NCBI RefSeq assembly: GCF_900215205.1
Contig: NZ_OBDY01000007.1
Location: 248,001-312,000, forward strand
Origin: Paractinoplanes atraurantiacus
GTDB lineage: Bacteria > Actinomycetota > Actinomycetes > Mycobacteriales > Micromonosporaceae
Reading direction: 5' to 3'
Length of the DNA: 64,000 bases
Position 1 is the stretch's first letter. Each line of letters begins with the position of its first letter. Under the pieces are notes generated by a model. The model did no database searches. It saw only the letters and a program-made list of their open reading frames with translations, and was not told the origin of the DNA. This document shows, in pieces, positions 7,716 to 16,267 of the stretch. A program made the position numbers and the translations under genes.

Positions 7716-8888
7716 TCACACGGCGCGGCGTTTGAGGGCGTCGGGCCAGCCCGGGAGGTCGGTGGCGGCGCGCTCGGAGGGGCCCACGTAGTCGGCGGAC
7801 GGACGGATGATTTTGGCCAGGCGCTTCTGTTCGAGGATGTGTGCGCTCCAGCCGGCCGTGCGGGCGCAGGTGAAGACGGCCGCCAGCAGGTCGGCGGGTA
7901 CCTCGGCGAAGTCGAGGACGATCGCGGCCCAGAACTCGACGTTGGTGGCCAGGACGCGGTCGGGCTTGCGCTCGCGGAGCTCGGCCAGGGCGGCACGTTC
8001 CAGGTCGAGCGCCACCTCGTAGCGCGGGGCGCCGAGCTCGCGGGCGGTGTCGCGCAGGATGGTGGCGCGCGGGTCCTCGGCGCGGTAGATGGCGTGGCCG
8101 AACCCCATCAGACGGTTACCACTGTCAAGCACTTGTTTGACATAGCTACGCGCGTCCGCGCCGCGCTCGACGGCCTCCACCATGCCCAGGGCCCGGGCAG
8201 GCGCGCCACCGTGCAGCGGCCCGGAAAGCGCGGCGACCGCCGCCGACAGGCAGGCGCCGACGTCGGCGCCGGTGCTGGCCACGACCCGGGCGGTGAAGGT
8301 GGACGCGTTCATGCCGTGCTCGGCGGCGCAGACCCAGTACCGGTCGATCGCGGCGACGTGCCGCGGGTCCGGCTCCCCCCGCCACCGGATCATGAACTGC
8401 TCGGTGACGTCGCGCCCGGCATCGACCAGACGCTGCGGCACGGCCGGCCGGTCACCCCGCGCCGAGACCGCCACCTGGTCGAGCATCGAGGCCGTGGCGT
8501 AGGCGAGATCGGCCCGCGCCTGAGCGTGATCGACGTCGATGAGCGGCCGAAGCCCCAGAGCCGCCACCGCCGCCTGCACATCAACCCGCGCGTCACCCGT
8601 GCGCACAGCCGCCACCGATCCAGGCAGCACCGAGGCAGGCGTAGCCGATCCGGATGCTGCCGAGGCGGACGTCCCGGAAGCGGCAGCCGGGGAAAGGGCG
8701 GCCGGGGTCAGCGGGTGGGCGAAGTCGCCGTCGGTGAGCAGGCCCCAGACGTCGCCGAAGCCGACGGCGCCGGCGAGGGAGCGCACGTCGACGCCGCGGT
8801 AGCGCAGGGCCCCGCCGTCCCGGTCGGGCTCGGCGATCTCGGTGTCGAAGGCCACGACACCGGCCAGTCCTGGATTGACAGTCAGCAT
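7716..8888 (-). CDS. Citrate synthase-family protein
   Basis: 390 aa from ATG 8888. It has citrate synthase hallmarks: FGDVWGLLTDG, LHGGAPARALGM (first catalytic His region) and NRLMGFGHAIYRAEDPRA (second catalytic His). The position of the third catalytic residue reads NVEFWAA, with Glu where classical enzymes have Asp (NVDF). It would condense oxaloacetate with acetyl-CoA or propionyl-CoA. An Ala/Ser-rich stretch (about residues 70-105) is inserted after the N-terminal domain. Divergent from a second, HTH-fused citrate synthase. ATG 8912 is an alternative start but lies inside the inverted repeat. Confidence 0.85.
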   Translation of the reverse strand: MLTVNPGLAGVVAFDTEIAEPDRDGGALRYRGVDVRSLAGAVGFGDVWGLLTDGDFAHPLTPAALSPAAASGTSASAASGSATPASVLPGSVAAVRTGDARVDVQAAVAALGLRPLIDVDHAQARADLAYATASMLDQVAVSARGDRPAVPQRLVDAGRDVTEQFMIRWRGEPDPRHVAAIDRYWVCAAEHGMNASTFTARVVASTGADVGACLSAAVAALSGPLHGGAPARALGMVEAVERGADARSYVKQVLDSGNRLMGFGHAIYRAEDPRATILRDTARELGAPRYEVALDLERAALAELRERKPDRVLATNVEFWAAIVLDFAEVPADLLAAVFTCARTAGWSAHILEQKRLAKIIRPSADYVGPSERAATDLPGWPDALKRRAV

Positions 8889-8907
8889 GTTCTCACCATG
8901 CGGCCGA

Positions 8908-8944
8908 CTCATGTTGACGTCAATGTTGATCCAGTCAACATGAG
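8908..8944. promoter_or_regulatory. Inverted repeat between two citrate synthase genes
   Basis: CTCATGTTGAC (8908-8918) and GTCAACATGAG (8934-8944) are perfect 11-bp arms 15 bp apart. A third ATGTTGA half-site lies between them, and TTGACGTCAA at the left arm is itself a palindrome. The element lies 20 bp upstream of one gene and 12 bp upstream of the other. It probably serves as an operator, plausibly for the HTH domain fused to the right-hand enzyme. Confidence 0.65.
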
Positions 8945-8955
8945 AGGATGTGCAC

Positions 8956-10206
8956 ATGGACACGCTGACCACCGAACAGGTCGCCGAGCGGCTCGGCGTC
9001 AAGCCCGCGACGATCTACGCGTATGTCAGCCGCGGCCTGCTGCGCAGCGTGCGCAACGGCGACGGCAAGGTCAGCCTGTTCGCGCGGGCCGAGGTGGAGG
9101 CGTTCGAGGCCAAGCGCAAGGGCGGCGGCACCCCCGGCATCCAGACCGGCCTCACCCTGATCAGCGACGGCCGCCTCTTCTACCGCGGCCACGACGCCAC
9201 CGAACTCGCCGCCACGGCCAGCTTCGAGTCGGTCGCCAACCTCCTCTGGACCGGCACGCTCGAACACACCGCCCTCGCACCGCCACTCGATCTGCTCGAA
9301 CTGGCCGTCGCCGTGACGGCTCCCCTGCCGCCCGCCGCCCGGCACACCGACCGCCTCCGGGTGATCGCCGCCGCGGCCGCCGCCGCCGACCCGCTGCGCT
9401 TCGACATCACCCCGGCCGCGGTCGTCACCACCGGCCGAGCCCTGCTCGCCACCATGGTCGCGGCACTGCCCATCCCGCCCCGGACCGCGCCGCCGCCCAC
9501 GACCCGCGGCGGAGGGGAGATCACGCAACTGCCCGCCCGGGCCCAGGACGAAGCCGCCGCGACAAGTGCCGGCCCCCACCCGGATCTGGCCGCTGAGCTG
9601 TGGGTGCGGCTCACGGGCGGGCGCGGCACACCGGCTGATCACGAGGTGCTCAATGCCGCCCTCGTGCTCTTGGCCGACCACGACATCGCCGCGTCGACTC
9701 TCGCGGCCCGGGTGGCCGCGTCCACGCGGGCCCACCCGTACGCGGTGGTCGGTGCCGGCCTGGCCGCGCTCGACGGTCCGCTTCACGGTGCCGCCAGTGG
9801 ACTCGCCCACGAACTGCTCACCGATGCTCTGTCGCGGCGCGCGCCGGTCGAGGCGGTGGCGGCACGGTTGCGGGCGGGCGAGACGATCCCCGGGTTCGGG
9901 CACCGGCTCTATCCGGACGGAGATCCTCGGGCGAAGGTCCTGCTCGGCCTGCTCGGCGACGGCCCGGCCGCGATCTGCGCCGAGGAGATCGCGGAGGCGA
10001 TGCGCGACCGTTCCGGCGTCCATCCCAATGTGGACCTGGCGCTCGCCGCGCTCACGCTCGATCGCGGCATGCCGCCCGACGCCGGCGAGACGATCTTCGC
10101 GGTGGCACGGACGGCCGGATGGCTCGCTCACGCACTCGAGGAGTACGGCGACAGGCCCTCCCGCTTCCGCCCGTCCGGCCGCTACGCCGGCCGCACCCCG
10201 GCATAG
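8956..10206 (+). CDS. Citrate synthase with fused N-terminal HTH domain
   Basis: 416 aa. Residues 1-55 (TEQVAERLGVKPATIYAYVSRGLL...FARAEVEAF) form an excisionase/MerR-type winged helix-turn-helix. The rest is a citrate synthase with LHGAASGLAHELL, GFGHRLYPDGDPRAKVLL (catalytic His) and HPNVDLALAAL with the catalytic Asp retained. Start ATG 8956 follows GAGAGG at 8 bp; a GTG at 8950 is possible. A Pro/Thr/Ala-rich linker (about 172-200) interrupts the enzyme part. The fusion suggests a metabolic enzyme that also binds DNA and senses its own substrate, but catalysis and DNA binding are both unproven here. Confidence 0.85.
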   Translation: MDTLTTEQVAERLGVKPATIYAYVSRGLLRSVRNGDGKVSLFARAEVEAFEAKRKGGGTPGIQTGLTLISDGRLFYRGHDATELAATASFESVANLLWTGTLEHTALAPPLDLLELAVAVTAPLPPAARHTDRLRVIAAAAAAADPLRFDITPAAVVTTGRALLATMVAALPIPPRTAPPPTTRGGGEITQLPARAQDEAAATSAGPHPDLAAELWVRLTGGRGTPADHEVLNAALVLLADHDIAASTLAARVAASTRAHPYAVVGAGLAALDGPLHGAASGLAHELLTDALSRRAPVEAVAARLRAGETIPGFGHRLYPDGDPRAKVLLGLLGDGPAAICAEEIAEAMRDRSGVHPNVDLALAALTLDRGMPPDAGETIFAVARTAGWLAHALEEYGDRPSRFRPSGRYAGRTPA

Positions 10207-10253
10207 AAGCCACCGGATCCCCGTGCTGAGGCCCACGAGAGGCCGGCCGTACG

Positions 10254-10712
10254 TCAGAGCATGAACTTCATCCTCGGGGCCGACGTCACCGTGAACCCCA
10301 ACCCGGCGTAGAGGCGGTGGCCTTCCGGGGTGGCGCTCAGGTCGACCCGGTCGGCGTCGATGGACCGGGCCCAGTCGACGACGTCTCGGACGAGGGTCGT
10401 GCCGTAGCCCCGGCCGCGGTGGCCGGGAAGGGTGATGACGTTCGCCAGCCGCACGGTGCGGCCCTTGGCGCAGAACGGATTCGGGACGCCCAGTTCCAGC
10501 GTGCCGATCGCGGTGGCGACGATGGCGCCGCCGGATTCGATGACAGGGAAACGGGCCTCGCCCGGACTGCCGACGAAGCGGGCGAACCACGCGGCCGCAT
10601 GGGTCCGCCACGGTTCCGGTGGAGCGTCGTCGAACAGCAGCGTCCACAAGGCCAGCAGCTCGGCGTGGTCGCGCAGGGTTGCCGTGCGCAGGCGGCCGGT
10701 CGTCGTCGTCAC
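10254..10712 (-). CDS. GNAT-family N-acetyltransferase
   Basis: 152 aa. It shows N-terminal LRTATLRDHAELLALWTLLF, the acetyl-CoA loop ITLPGHRGRGYGTTLVRDVV (about 93-112) and the C-terminal LSATPEGHRLYAGLGFTVTSAPRMKF, which matches the GNAT subgroup ending in a Met-rich strand. Acceptor substrate unknown. Single gene between the HTH-citrate synthase and the FAD monooxygenase. Confidence 0.85.
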   Translation of the reverse strand: MTTTTGRLRTATLRDHAELLALWTLLFDDAPPEPWRTHAAAWFARFVGSPGEARFPVIESGGAIVATAIGTLELGVPNPFCAKGRTVRLANVITLPGHRGRGYGTTLVRDVVDWARSIDADRVDLSATPEGHRLYAGLGFTVTSAPRMKFML

Positions 10713-10746
10713 GCCGCCATCGTGGCATGGACGCGGTGCGAGAGAT

Positions 10747-12114
10747 CTAGGGGCGGGCGCCCGGCTGCGGGACCATCCGGCCGATCATGCGGATCGATTT
10801 GTCGATCGTGTCGAAGCCTCTCGGGAGCATGACCGACTCGTACGCGGCTACGGCTTCGGGGAGGGGCTTTCCGGAGAGGATCTCGGCCGCCAGGAGGGCG
10901 GCGTCCTGGAGCGCGGTGTTCGCCCCGACGCCGCCGGCCGGGGGCATCGTGTGAATGGCATCGCCCAACAGTGTCACCTGGCCGGATGACCAGGGGGTGA
11001 TACGTGTGCCGGCGCGGATGGCGATCGGGAAGAACGAGGTGGGGTCGGCGGCGGCGAAGAGGTGCCGCACGGCCGGGTGCCAGGTCGCGCTCGCGTCGAG
11101 GCAGATCTGTTGCAGCGCTTCGGAGGGCAGGTCCAGGTTTCCGAGTACGCCGGTGGGTGCGACCAAGGTGGTCATCAGGTAGTCCGGCACGCCGGCCGGG
11201 GTGCGGAAGCGCACGGGGGCGAAACCGGCGCCGTAGCCGTTCGCGCCGGCGACCCAGCTGAAGCCCCGGCCGAAGTCCGGCGGCAGAGTGGCGCCGTCGA
11301 GCGGCATACGCCCGTAGAGACACCGCAATCCCAGATCGCGCAGCGTCGCCGACGGAGCCAGCTGCCGACGCACGGCCGAGCCGACCCCGTCCGCACCGAC
11401 CAGCAGATCACCTTCGTCGAAAAACGACCCGCCGCCGGACGAACCGTCGCCGGACGAACCGTCGCCACCATCGGAGGACGCGGTGCCGCCGGCGGAGGAC
11501 GCGGTCACGCCGACGGAGGACGCGGTGCCGCCGGCGGAGGACGCAGGGCCGCCCGGCGAGGAAGAGGTTCCGCCGACGACGGACGCAGGGCTGGCCGCCG
11601 TGGATGTGGGGCTGCTGGCGGAGAAGGCTGGGCGGCCGACGGAGGCAGCGGTGCCGTCGGTGGAGGGCGTCGGGCTCGTGGTGGGCGGGCTGGTGGAGAG
11701 GGCTACCCGGACTCGGCCCGAGGGGGTCAGGTCGTAACCCGTCACGGTGTGGCCGAACGAGACGTCGAGGCCGGTCAGCAAGGACTGGCGGAACGTGTCC
11801 CGGTCGACGTTGGTGATCTCGGAGGCGGGGATGTCGGGGAAGACCTGCGACGAGAGCTCCACCAAATCCTGCGTGTAGAAGGCGATCCGGTCCCCCGTAT
11901 CGCCGCTGGTGCGGTGGGCCAGGTCGAGGACCTCGGGTGGCAGGCAGGCGCGCAGGGCCTCGTTGCCGTCGTGGTCGATGTGGATGCGGTAGCCCTGCCG
12001 GCGGGTTTGCGGCGAGGGATCACGCTCGTAGACGGCGACCTCCAGGCCGCCGCGGCGCAGGGCCTGGGCCAGTGCGAGGCCGCCGATGCCCGCGCCTGAG
12101 ATGAGTATTCGCAT
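10747..12114 (-). CDS. FAD-dependent monooxygenase (PHBH fold) with low-complexity insertion
   Basis: 455 aa from ATG 12114. The N-terminal dinucleotide fold reads MRILISGAGIGGLALAQALRR, followed by a YERD cofactor region; the DG motif LLVGADGVGSAVRRQL and the GD motif VTLLGDAIHTMPPAGGVGANTALQDA are intact. It would hydroxylate an aromatic or polycyclic substrate with NAD(P)H and O2. About 90 residues (roughly 138-230) just before the DG motif are almost only Ser, Gly, Ala, Thr and Pro, built partly from 21-bp repeats (11473-11560). Homologues of this fold normally lack such a segment. Divergent from a TetR gene with an inverted repeat between. Confidence 0.85.
   Translation of the reverse strand: MRILISGAGIGGLALAQALRRGGLEVAVYERDPSPQTRRQGYRIHIDHDGNEALRACLPPEVLDLAHRTSGDTGDRIAFYTQDLVELSSQVFPDIPASEITNVDRDTFRQSLLTGLDVSFGHTVTGYDLTPSGRVRVALSTSPPTTSPTPSTDGTAASVGRPAFSASSPTSTAASPASVVGGTSSSPGGPASSAGGTASSVGVTASSAGGTASSDGGDGSSGDGSSGGGSFFDEGDLLVGADGVGSAVRRQLAPSATLRDLGLRCLYGRMPLDGATLPPDFGRGFSWVAGANGYGAGFAPVRFRTPAGVPDYLMTTLVAPTGVLGNLDLPSEALQQICLDASATWHPAVRHLFAAADPTSFFPIAIRAGTRITPWSSGQVTLLGDAIHTMPPAGGVGANTALQDAALLAAEILSGKPLPEAVAAYESVMLPRGFDTIDKSIRMIGRMVPQPGARP
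11473..11560 (-). repeat. In-frame 21-bp tandem repeats in the FAD monooxygenase gene
   Basis: About four copies of a 21-bp unit beginning GGAGGACGCGGT (read on the plus strand) follow each other, giving a seven-residue protein period of the type ASSAGGT on the minus strand. Copies differ by a few bases. Because 21 is a multiple of three the reading frame is kept. Confidence 0.7.
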
Positions 12115-12134
12115 ACCGGGGACCGTACCAACCG

Positions 12135-12178
12135 TACGCATGAGTTTGTCAAGCGTTTGGTTGATTAGCTCATGCGTA
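12135..12178. promoter_or_regulatory. Inverted repeat between TetR and FAD monooxygenase genes
   Basis: TACGCATGAG (12135-12144) and CTCATGCGTA (12169-12178) are perfect 10-bp arms with a 24-bp spacer. Within the spacer, TTGTCAAGCGTTTGGTTGA is an imperfect dyad of the size TetR dimers recognise. The element lies 13-64 bp from both starts, so one repressor could control both genes. Confidence 0.6.
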
Positions 12179-12190
12179 GAATCAACGACT

Positions 12191-12796
12191 GTGCCAGGTC
12201 CCCGCAGGTCACCCAAGCCGCAGGAGCGTCAGCGCGACCCCGAGCGCACGCGCCAGAAGATCCTCGACGCCGCCGCCGCCGAGTTCGCCCAGCACGGCTA
12301 CGCCGGGGCTCGCATCCGGGCCATCGCCGAGCGCGCCGGGGTCAACCAGCAGCTGCTGTCGTACTACTTCGACGGCAAGCAGGGGCTGTTCCGGGCCATG
12401 ACGGAGCAGTGGGGGCAGCGCCAGGCCGAGATCTCCGAGCCCGGCACCTCGCTCTCCGAGCAGCTCCGGCGGTACACGCTGGAGAACCTCAACAACCCCG
12501 ACGGCGTCCGCATACTCGCCTGGAGCGGCCTGCAGTACGACGGCGAGGACCCCGGCGGCGAGGCCAGGACCGCCATGCTCGCCCGCGGTGTCGAGCAGAT
12601 CGCCGAGCAGATCGGCCGCGACAATCCCGACATCGACCCGGCCTGCCTGCTCATCATGCTGATGGCGGCCAGCATGGCCCCGACCACCATGCCCCAGGTG
12701 ATCGCGGGCCTGTGCCGCGCCGACCCCAGGGATCCCGAGTTCGTCGACCACTACGCCGAGCAGGTGGCCTTGATCGCGCGGAAACTGGAAGAGTAG
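12191..12796 (+). CDS. TetR/AcrR-family transcriptional regulator
   Basis: 201 aa from GTG 12191. The N-terminal HTH is canonical: TRQKILDAAAAEFAQHGYAGARIRAIAERAGVNQQLLSYYFDGKQGLFRAM. The C-terminal ligand domain ends with a helix near VDHYAEQVALIARKLEE. It probably represses the divergent FAD monooxygenase and, with the nitroreductase and VOC genes downstream, its own operon. The inducer is unknown. Confidence 0.85.
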   Translation: MPGPRRSPKPQERQRDPERTRQKILDAAAAEFAQHGYAGARIRAIAERAGVNQQLLSYYFDGKQGLFRAMTEQWGQRQAEISEPGTSLSEQLRRYTLENLNNPDGVRILAWSGLQYDGEDPGGEARTAMLARGVEQIAEQIGRDNPDIDPACLLIMLMAASMAPTTMPQVIAGLCRADPRDPEFVDHYAEQVALIARKLEE

Positions 12797-12801
12797 GCGC
12801 C

Positions 12802-13437
12802 ATGCCGAACGACGAAGTGCCCTTGCTCGAGGCCCTGCACACCACCCCGGCCCGCCGCTACCTGTCCACCGAGCCGATCAGCGACGACATCGTCCGGGCG
12901 ATCCTCGACGCGGCCATCCGCGGCCCCAGCGGCGGCAACCGGCAGGGCTGGGCCTGGATCGTCGTGCGCGACGCCGAGGTCAAGAAGCAGATCGCCGGCT
13001 GGTACCGCGAGGGCTGGGAGTCCAGCTACGGGTCGCGGCGCGAGGAGATCCTCAACAGCGACGACCCGAACGGCATGAGCGCGGCCAGTTTCCGGGCCGC
13101 CGACCACCTCGCCAACCACCTGGAGGAGGCCCCGGTCTGGATCTTCCCGGTGCTGCTGGGCGCCGCCGCCAGCAAGAATCCGCGGCTGGGCTCCTCGATC
13201 TACGGCGCCGTGCAGCAGCTGATGCTGGCCGCCCGCGCGTACGGCGTCGGCTCCACGCTGACCACCCTCTACATGGGACACGAGAAGGACGTACGAGAGC
13301 TGCTCGGTCTTCCCGAGGACGCCCTGACCATGGCGCTCATTCCGCTCGGCTACCCGGCCCGGGGCAAGTGGTCGCAGCCGAAGCGGCGTCCACTGGACGA
13401 GGTCGTGTTCTCCGAGCGCTACCGTACGGAGTCATGA
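12802..13437 (+). CDS. Nitroreductase-family flavoprotein
   Basis: 211 aa, start ATG 12802, five bases after the TetR stop. The family signature is RRYLSTEPISDDIVRAILDAAIRGPSGGNRQGWAWIVVRD (FMN phosphate contact) with GAVQQLMLAARAYGVGSTLTTLYM and the C-terminal MALIPLGYPARGKW. Such proteins use FMN and NAD(P)H to reduce nitroaromatics, quinones or specialised substrates. It forms an operon with tetR and the following VOC protein (ATGA overlap), next to a flavin monooxygenase, suggesting a regulated detoxification set. Confidence 0.85.
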   Translation: MPNDEVPLLEALHTTPARRYLSTEPISDDIVRAILDAAIRGPSGGNRQGWAWIVVRDAEVKKQIAGWYREGWESSYGSRREEILNSDDPNGMSAASFRAADHLANHLEEAPVWIFPVLLGAAASKNPRLGSSIYGAVQQLMLAARAYGVGSTLTTLYMGHEKDVRELLGLPEDALTMALIPLGYPARGKWSQPKRRPLDEVVFSERYRTES

Positions 13438-13766
13438 CGTACGTCAAGAGCATCACCTTCGATTGCCAGGACGCGCTCGTGGTGGCCCGCTTCTGGGCCG
13501 GAGCCCTCGGCGGCGAGCTCGACGAGGACTCGACGAGCGACAAGGCCTACGTCGAGGCGCCCGGCTGGGGCGGGCCCAACCTGTGGTTCCAGCGCGTCCC
13601 GGAGCCGAAGACGGGCAAGCTGCGCATGCATTTCGACCTGCGCGCGGCCGACATCCCGGCCGAGCGCGAGCGGCTGGAGGAGCTCGGCGCCACCTTCGCC
13701 TGGGAGGCGCACGGCCTGATCGTCATGCGGGACCCGGAAGGCAACGAATTCTGCGTGGAGAACTGA
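13434..13766 (+). CDS. VOC (glyoxalase/bleomycin-resistance) superfamily protein
   Basis: 110 aa. It reads MTYVKSITFDCQDALVVARFWAGALGGELDED and ends FAWEAHGLIVMRDPEGNEFCVEN, the usual Glyoxalase_6 pattern with the terminal metal-side Glu. Two beta-alpha-beta-beta-beta modules fit the length. The start overlaps the nitroreductase stop as ATGA. Substrate unknown; a role in binding or isomerising the nitroreductase product is only inferred from position. Confidence 0.85.
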   Translation: MTYVKSITFDCQDALVVARFWAGALGGELDEDSTSDKAYVEAPGWGGPNLWFQRVPEPKTGKLRMHFDLRAADIPAERERLEELGATFAWEAHGLIVMRDPEGNEFCVEN

Positions 13767-13832
13767 CTCAGGTTTCCCCCGCCGCGCCCGATATCCGTGG
13801 TCACAAGACCGCTGATCGAGGAGGACCCACGG

Positions 13833-14483
13833 ATGGGTCAGACGACGCTGCGCCCGATGCCGGTGCGCGAGGACCACTGGAAACCCCAGGACCGCATCTA
13901 CGAGGGCATCCTCGAACGCTGCGTCGCGAACGCCGAGGACGACGAGGCCCGTGACGGCACCGCGGAGATGATGGCCGGCGGCCTGATCATCGTCGTGCTG
14001 TTCCTGATCATCATGGCCGGTGCCAACAACGCGACCGCCGCCCTGATCGTCTGCGGGATCCTGGCCGGGGCCGGCTTCCTCTACATCGTGAGCGCCTCCA
14101 AGCCGGGCAAGGGCAACCGGGCCCTCGCGCTGGCCGGCATCGGCGGCCCGGGCCGGCTGCCCGCCGGATATCTGGTGCACCCGACGGCGTGGCAGGCCGG
14201 CATGGCCCAGCACGTCGCCGGGGTGCCGGAGTCGCAGCTGCTGGCCGCCTCGCAGATGTGCCACATCTTCCCGGGCACGGTCGACGACCTGATCAGCTTC
14301 GTCGGCCACGTGGCCATCCACGTGCCGGTGACGCAGGCACAGACCGCCGAGGACGTGCAGCGGCGGGCCAAGGAGCTGGTCCGGATCGGCATGCCGATCG
14401 TCGTGGACTACGCCAAGAGCGCGCCGCCGCTGCCGGTGCCGGGCGAGCCCGGTGGCAAGAAGGGCAAATCTAAGAAGAAGTGA
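13833..14483 (+). CDS. Membrane protein of unknown function
   Basis: 216 aa from ATG 13833, chosen for the GAGGAGGA ribosome site about 8 bases upstream. Two hydrophobic helices sit at about 46-66 and 70-86 (GGLIIVVLFLIIMAG and AALIVCGILAGAGFLYIV). The remainder is soluble and ends with a Lys-rich tail (GKKGKSKKK). No family recognised. Its 3' end overlaps the convergent ABC transporter gene by 14 bp. Confidence 0.7.
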   Translation: MGQTTLRPMPVREDHWKPQDRIYEGILERCVANAEDDEARDGTAEMMAGGLIIVVLFLIIMAGANNATAALIVCGILAGAGFLYIVSASKPGKGNRALALAGIGGPGRLPAGYLVHPTAWQAGMAQHVAGVPESQLLAASQMCHIFPGTVDDLISFVGHVAIHVPVTQAQTAEDVQRRAKELVRIGMPIVVDYAKSAPPLPVPGEPGGKKGKSKKK

Positions 14484-16236
14484 GTACGGCGTAACGGCCG
14501 CCCTCGTCGAGCAGGGTGTCGTGGGTGCCGGACTCGAGGATCCGCCCGTGGTCGACCACCGCGATCTGGTCGGCGTCGCGGATCGTGGACAGGCGGTGCG
14601 CGATGGTCACCGTGGTCCGGCCCCGCGACAGCTCGTCGAAGGCCTTCTGCACGGCGCGCTCGGTCTCGTTGTCGAGCGCGCTCGTGGCCTCGTCGAGCAC
14701 CAGGATCCGCGGGTCGCGCAGCAGGGTGCGGGCGATGGCGATGCGCTGTTTCTCGCCGCCGGAGAACCGGTGGCCGCGGGATCCGACCATCGTGTCGTAG
14801 CCGTCGGGCAGCGCGGCGATCACGTCGTGGATCCGCGCGGCCCGGGCCGCCGCCTCGATCTGCTCGTCGGTGGCGTCCGGCTTGGCGTAGCGCAGGTTCT
14901 CCCGCACGCTCGTGTGCAGCAGATAGGTCTCCTGGCTGACCACGCCGACGACCGAGGCCAGGTCGGCGAAGGACAGGTCGCGCAGGTCGACGCCGTCGAT
15001 GGTGACGCGGCCCGAGGTCGGGTCGTAGAGCCGGGCGATGAGCGCGGCCAGGGTGCTCTTGCCGCTGCCGGTCTCCCCCACCAGGGCCAGGGAGCTGCCC
15101 GCGGGGACGTCGAGGTTGACGCCCGCGATGGCGGCGGTGCCGCTGTTGGCGTACGAGAAAGTCACGTCCTCGAAGCGCAAGTGGCCCCGCGCCGCCGTGA
15201 GACGCACGGGCGCCGCCGGCTCCTCGACCTCGACCGGAAGGTCGAGATATTCGAAGATGCGCGCGAACAGGGCCAGCGAGCTGGTGACCGTGACCTGGAC
15301 GTTGAGCAGGCCCATGAGCGGGCGGAAGATGCTCGACTGCAGGGCGGTGAAGGCGACCAGGGTGCCGATGCTCATCGAGCCGGCGCTGAACGGCAGGCCC
15401 GCGGCGAGGTAGATGACCGCCGGGATGGCGGCGAAGACGATGCTCATCGAGGCCATCCGCCAGCGGCCGGCCAGCTCCGAGCGCAGCTCGAGGTCGATGA
15501 GCCGGTCGGAGGAGGCGGTGAAGCGCTCGACCTGGGCCGGCCCGGTGCCCATCGTCTTCGACAGCTGGACACCGCCGATGGACAGGCCCTCCTCGATGAT
15601 GACGTTCAGGTCGGCCAGCTCGCGCTGGCGCTGGGCGGTGATGGCCCGGCGCATGGTCGCGACGCGGCGCGTCAGCCAGATGGCCGGCGGCAGCACGACG
15701 AGCGTGACCAGGGAGAGTTGCCAGCTGAGGGCGGCCATGGCGACCGCGGTGGCCACGACCGTGGTGAGGTTCGAGGCGATCGAGGTGGCGGTGGAGGTGA
15801 CCACCGACTCCATGCCGCCGATGTCGTTGGTGATGCGCGACTGCACCTCGCCGGTGCGGGTGCGGGTGAAGAACCCGATCGACTGGCGCTGCAGGTGGGC
15901 GAAGACGTCGACGCGCAGCCGGTGCATGACCTTCTGGCCGATCGCGGTGGAGATCCACGTCTGCACGACGCCGAGGGCGGCGGTGACGGCGGCGACCACG
16001 ACCATGCCGATGACGAGCCAGACCAGCAGGCGGACGTCGTTGTGCGGCAGCGCGACGTCGATGACCTCGCGCAGCAGGAACGGTGAGGCCAGGCCCACGA
16101 GGGACGAGGCGATGATGGTGAACACGACGACCCCGAGGGGCCAGCGGTGTCCGGTGAACAGGGCGCCGATGCGGCGCAGGGAGACACTTCTCGCCTGCGC
16201 GATCTCGGCCTGGGTGGGTTTCTTGCGGCTGGCCAA
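14470..16236 (-). CDS. ABC exporter, fused membrane and ATPase domains
   Basis: 588 aa half-transporter. The six-helix membrane domain covers about 1-320, with a conserved RTRTGEVQSRITNDI coupling-helix region. The nucleotide-binding domain has Walker A GETGSGKS (about 386), signature FSGGEKQRIA (about 490), Walker B ILVLDEATSALD and the H-loop IAHRLSTI. It acts as a homo- or heterodimer exporting lipids or drugs. Divergent from a MarR gene with a palindrome between, so it is likely repressed by that regulator. Confidence 0.9.
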   Translation of the reverse strand: MASRKKPTQAEIAQARSVSLRRIGALFTGHRWPLGVVVFTIIASSLVGLASPFLLREVIDVALPHNDVRLLVWLVIGMVVVAAVTAALGVVQTWISTAIGQKVMHRLRVDVFAHLQRQSIGFFTRTRTGEVQSRITNDIGGMESVVTSTATSIASNLTTVVATAVAMAALSWQLSLVTLVVLPPAIWLTRRVATMRRAITAQRQRELADLNVIIEEGLSIGGVQLSKTMGTGPAQVERFTASSDRLIDLELRSELAGRWRMASMSIVFAAIPAVIYLAAGLPFSAGSMSIGTLVAFTALQSSIFRPLMGLLNVQVTVTSSLALFARIFEYLDLPVEVEEPAAPVRLTAARGHLRFEDVTFSYANSGTAAIAGVNLDVPAGSSLALVGETGSGKSTLAALIARLYDPTSGRVTIDGVDLRDLSFADLASVVGVVSQETYLLHTSVRENLRYAKPDATDEQIEAAARAARIHDVIAALPDGYDTMVGSRGHRFSGGEKQRIAIARTLLRDPRILVLDEATSALDNETERAVQKAFDELSRGRTTVTIAHRLSTIRDADQIAVVDHGRILESGTHDTLLDEGGRYAVLTSS

Positions 16237-16267
16237 GTGCGACCTTCTCTCATCCCGTACGAATTAC

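Noticed and set aside
7459..7719. N-terminal extension of the APH-like protein
   Set aside because: The added residues are Arg/His-rich with no similarity to the kinase fold, and ATG 7458 begins the recognisable domain.
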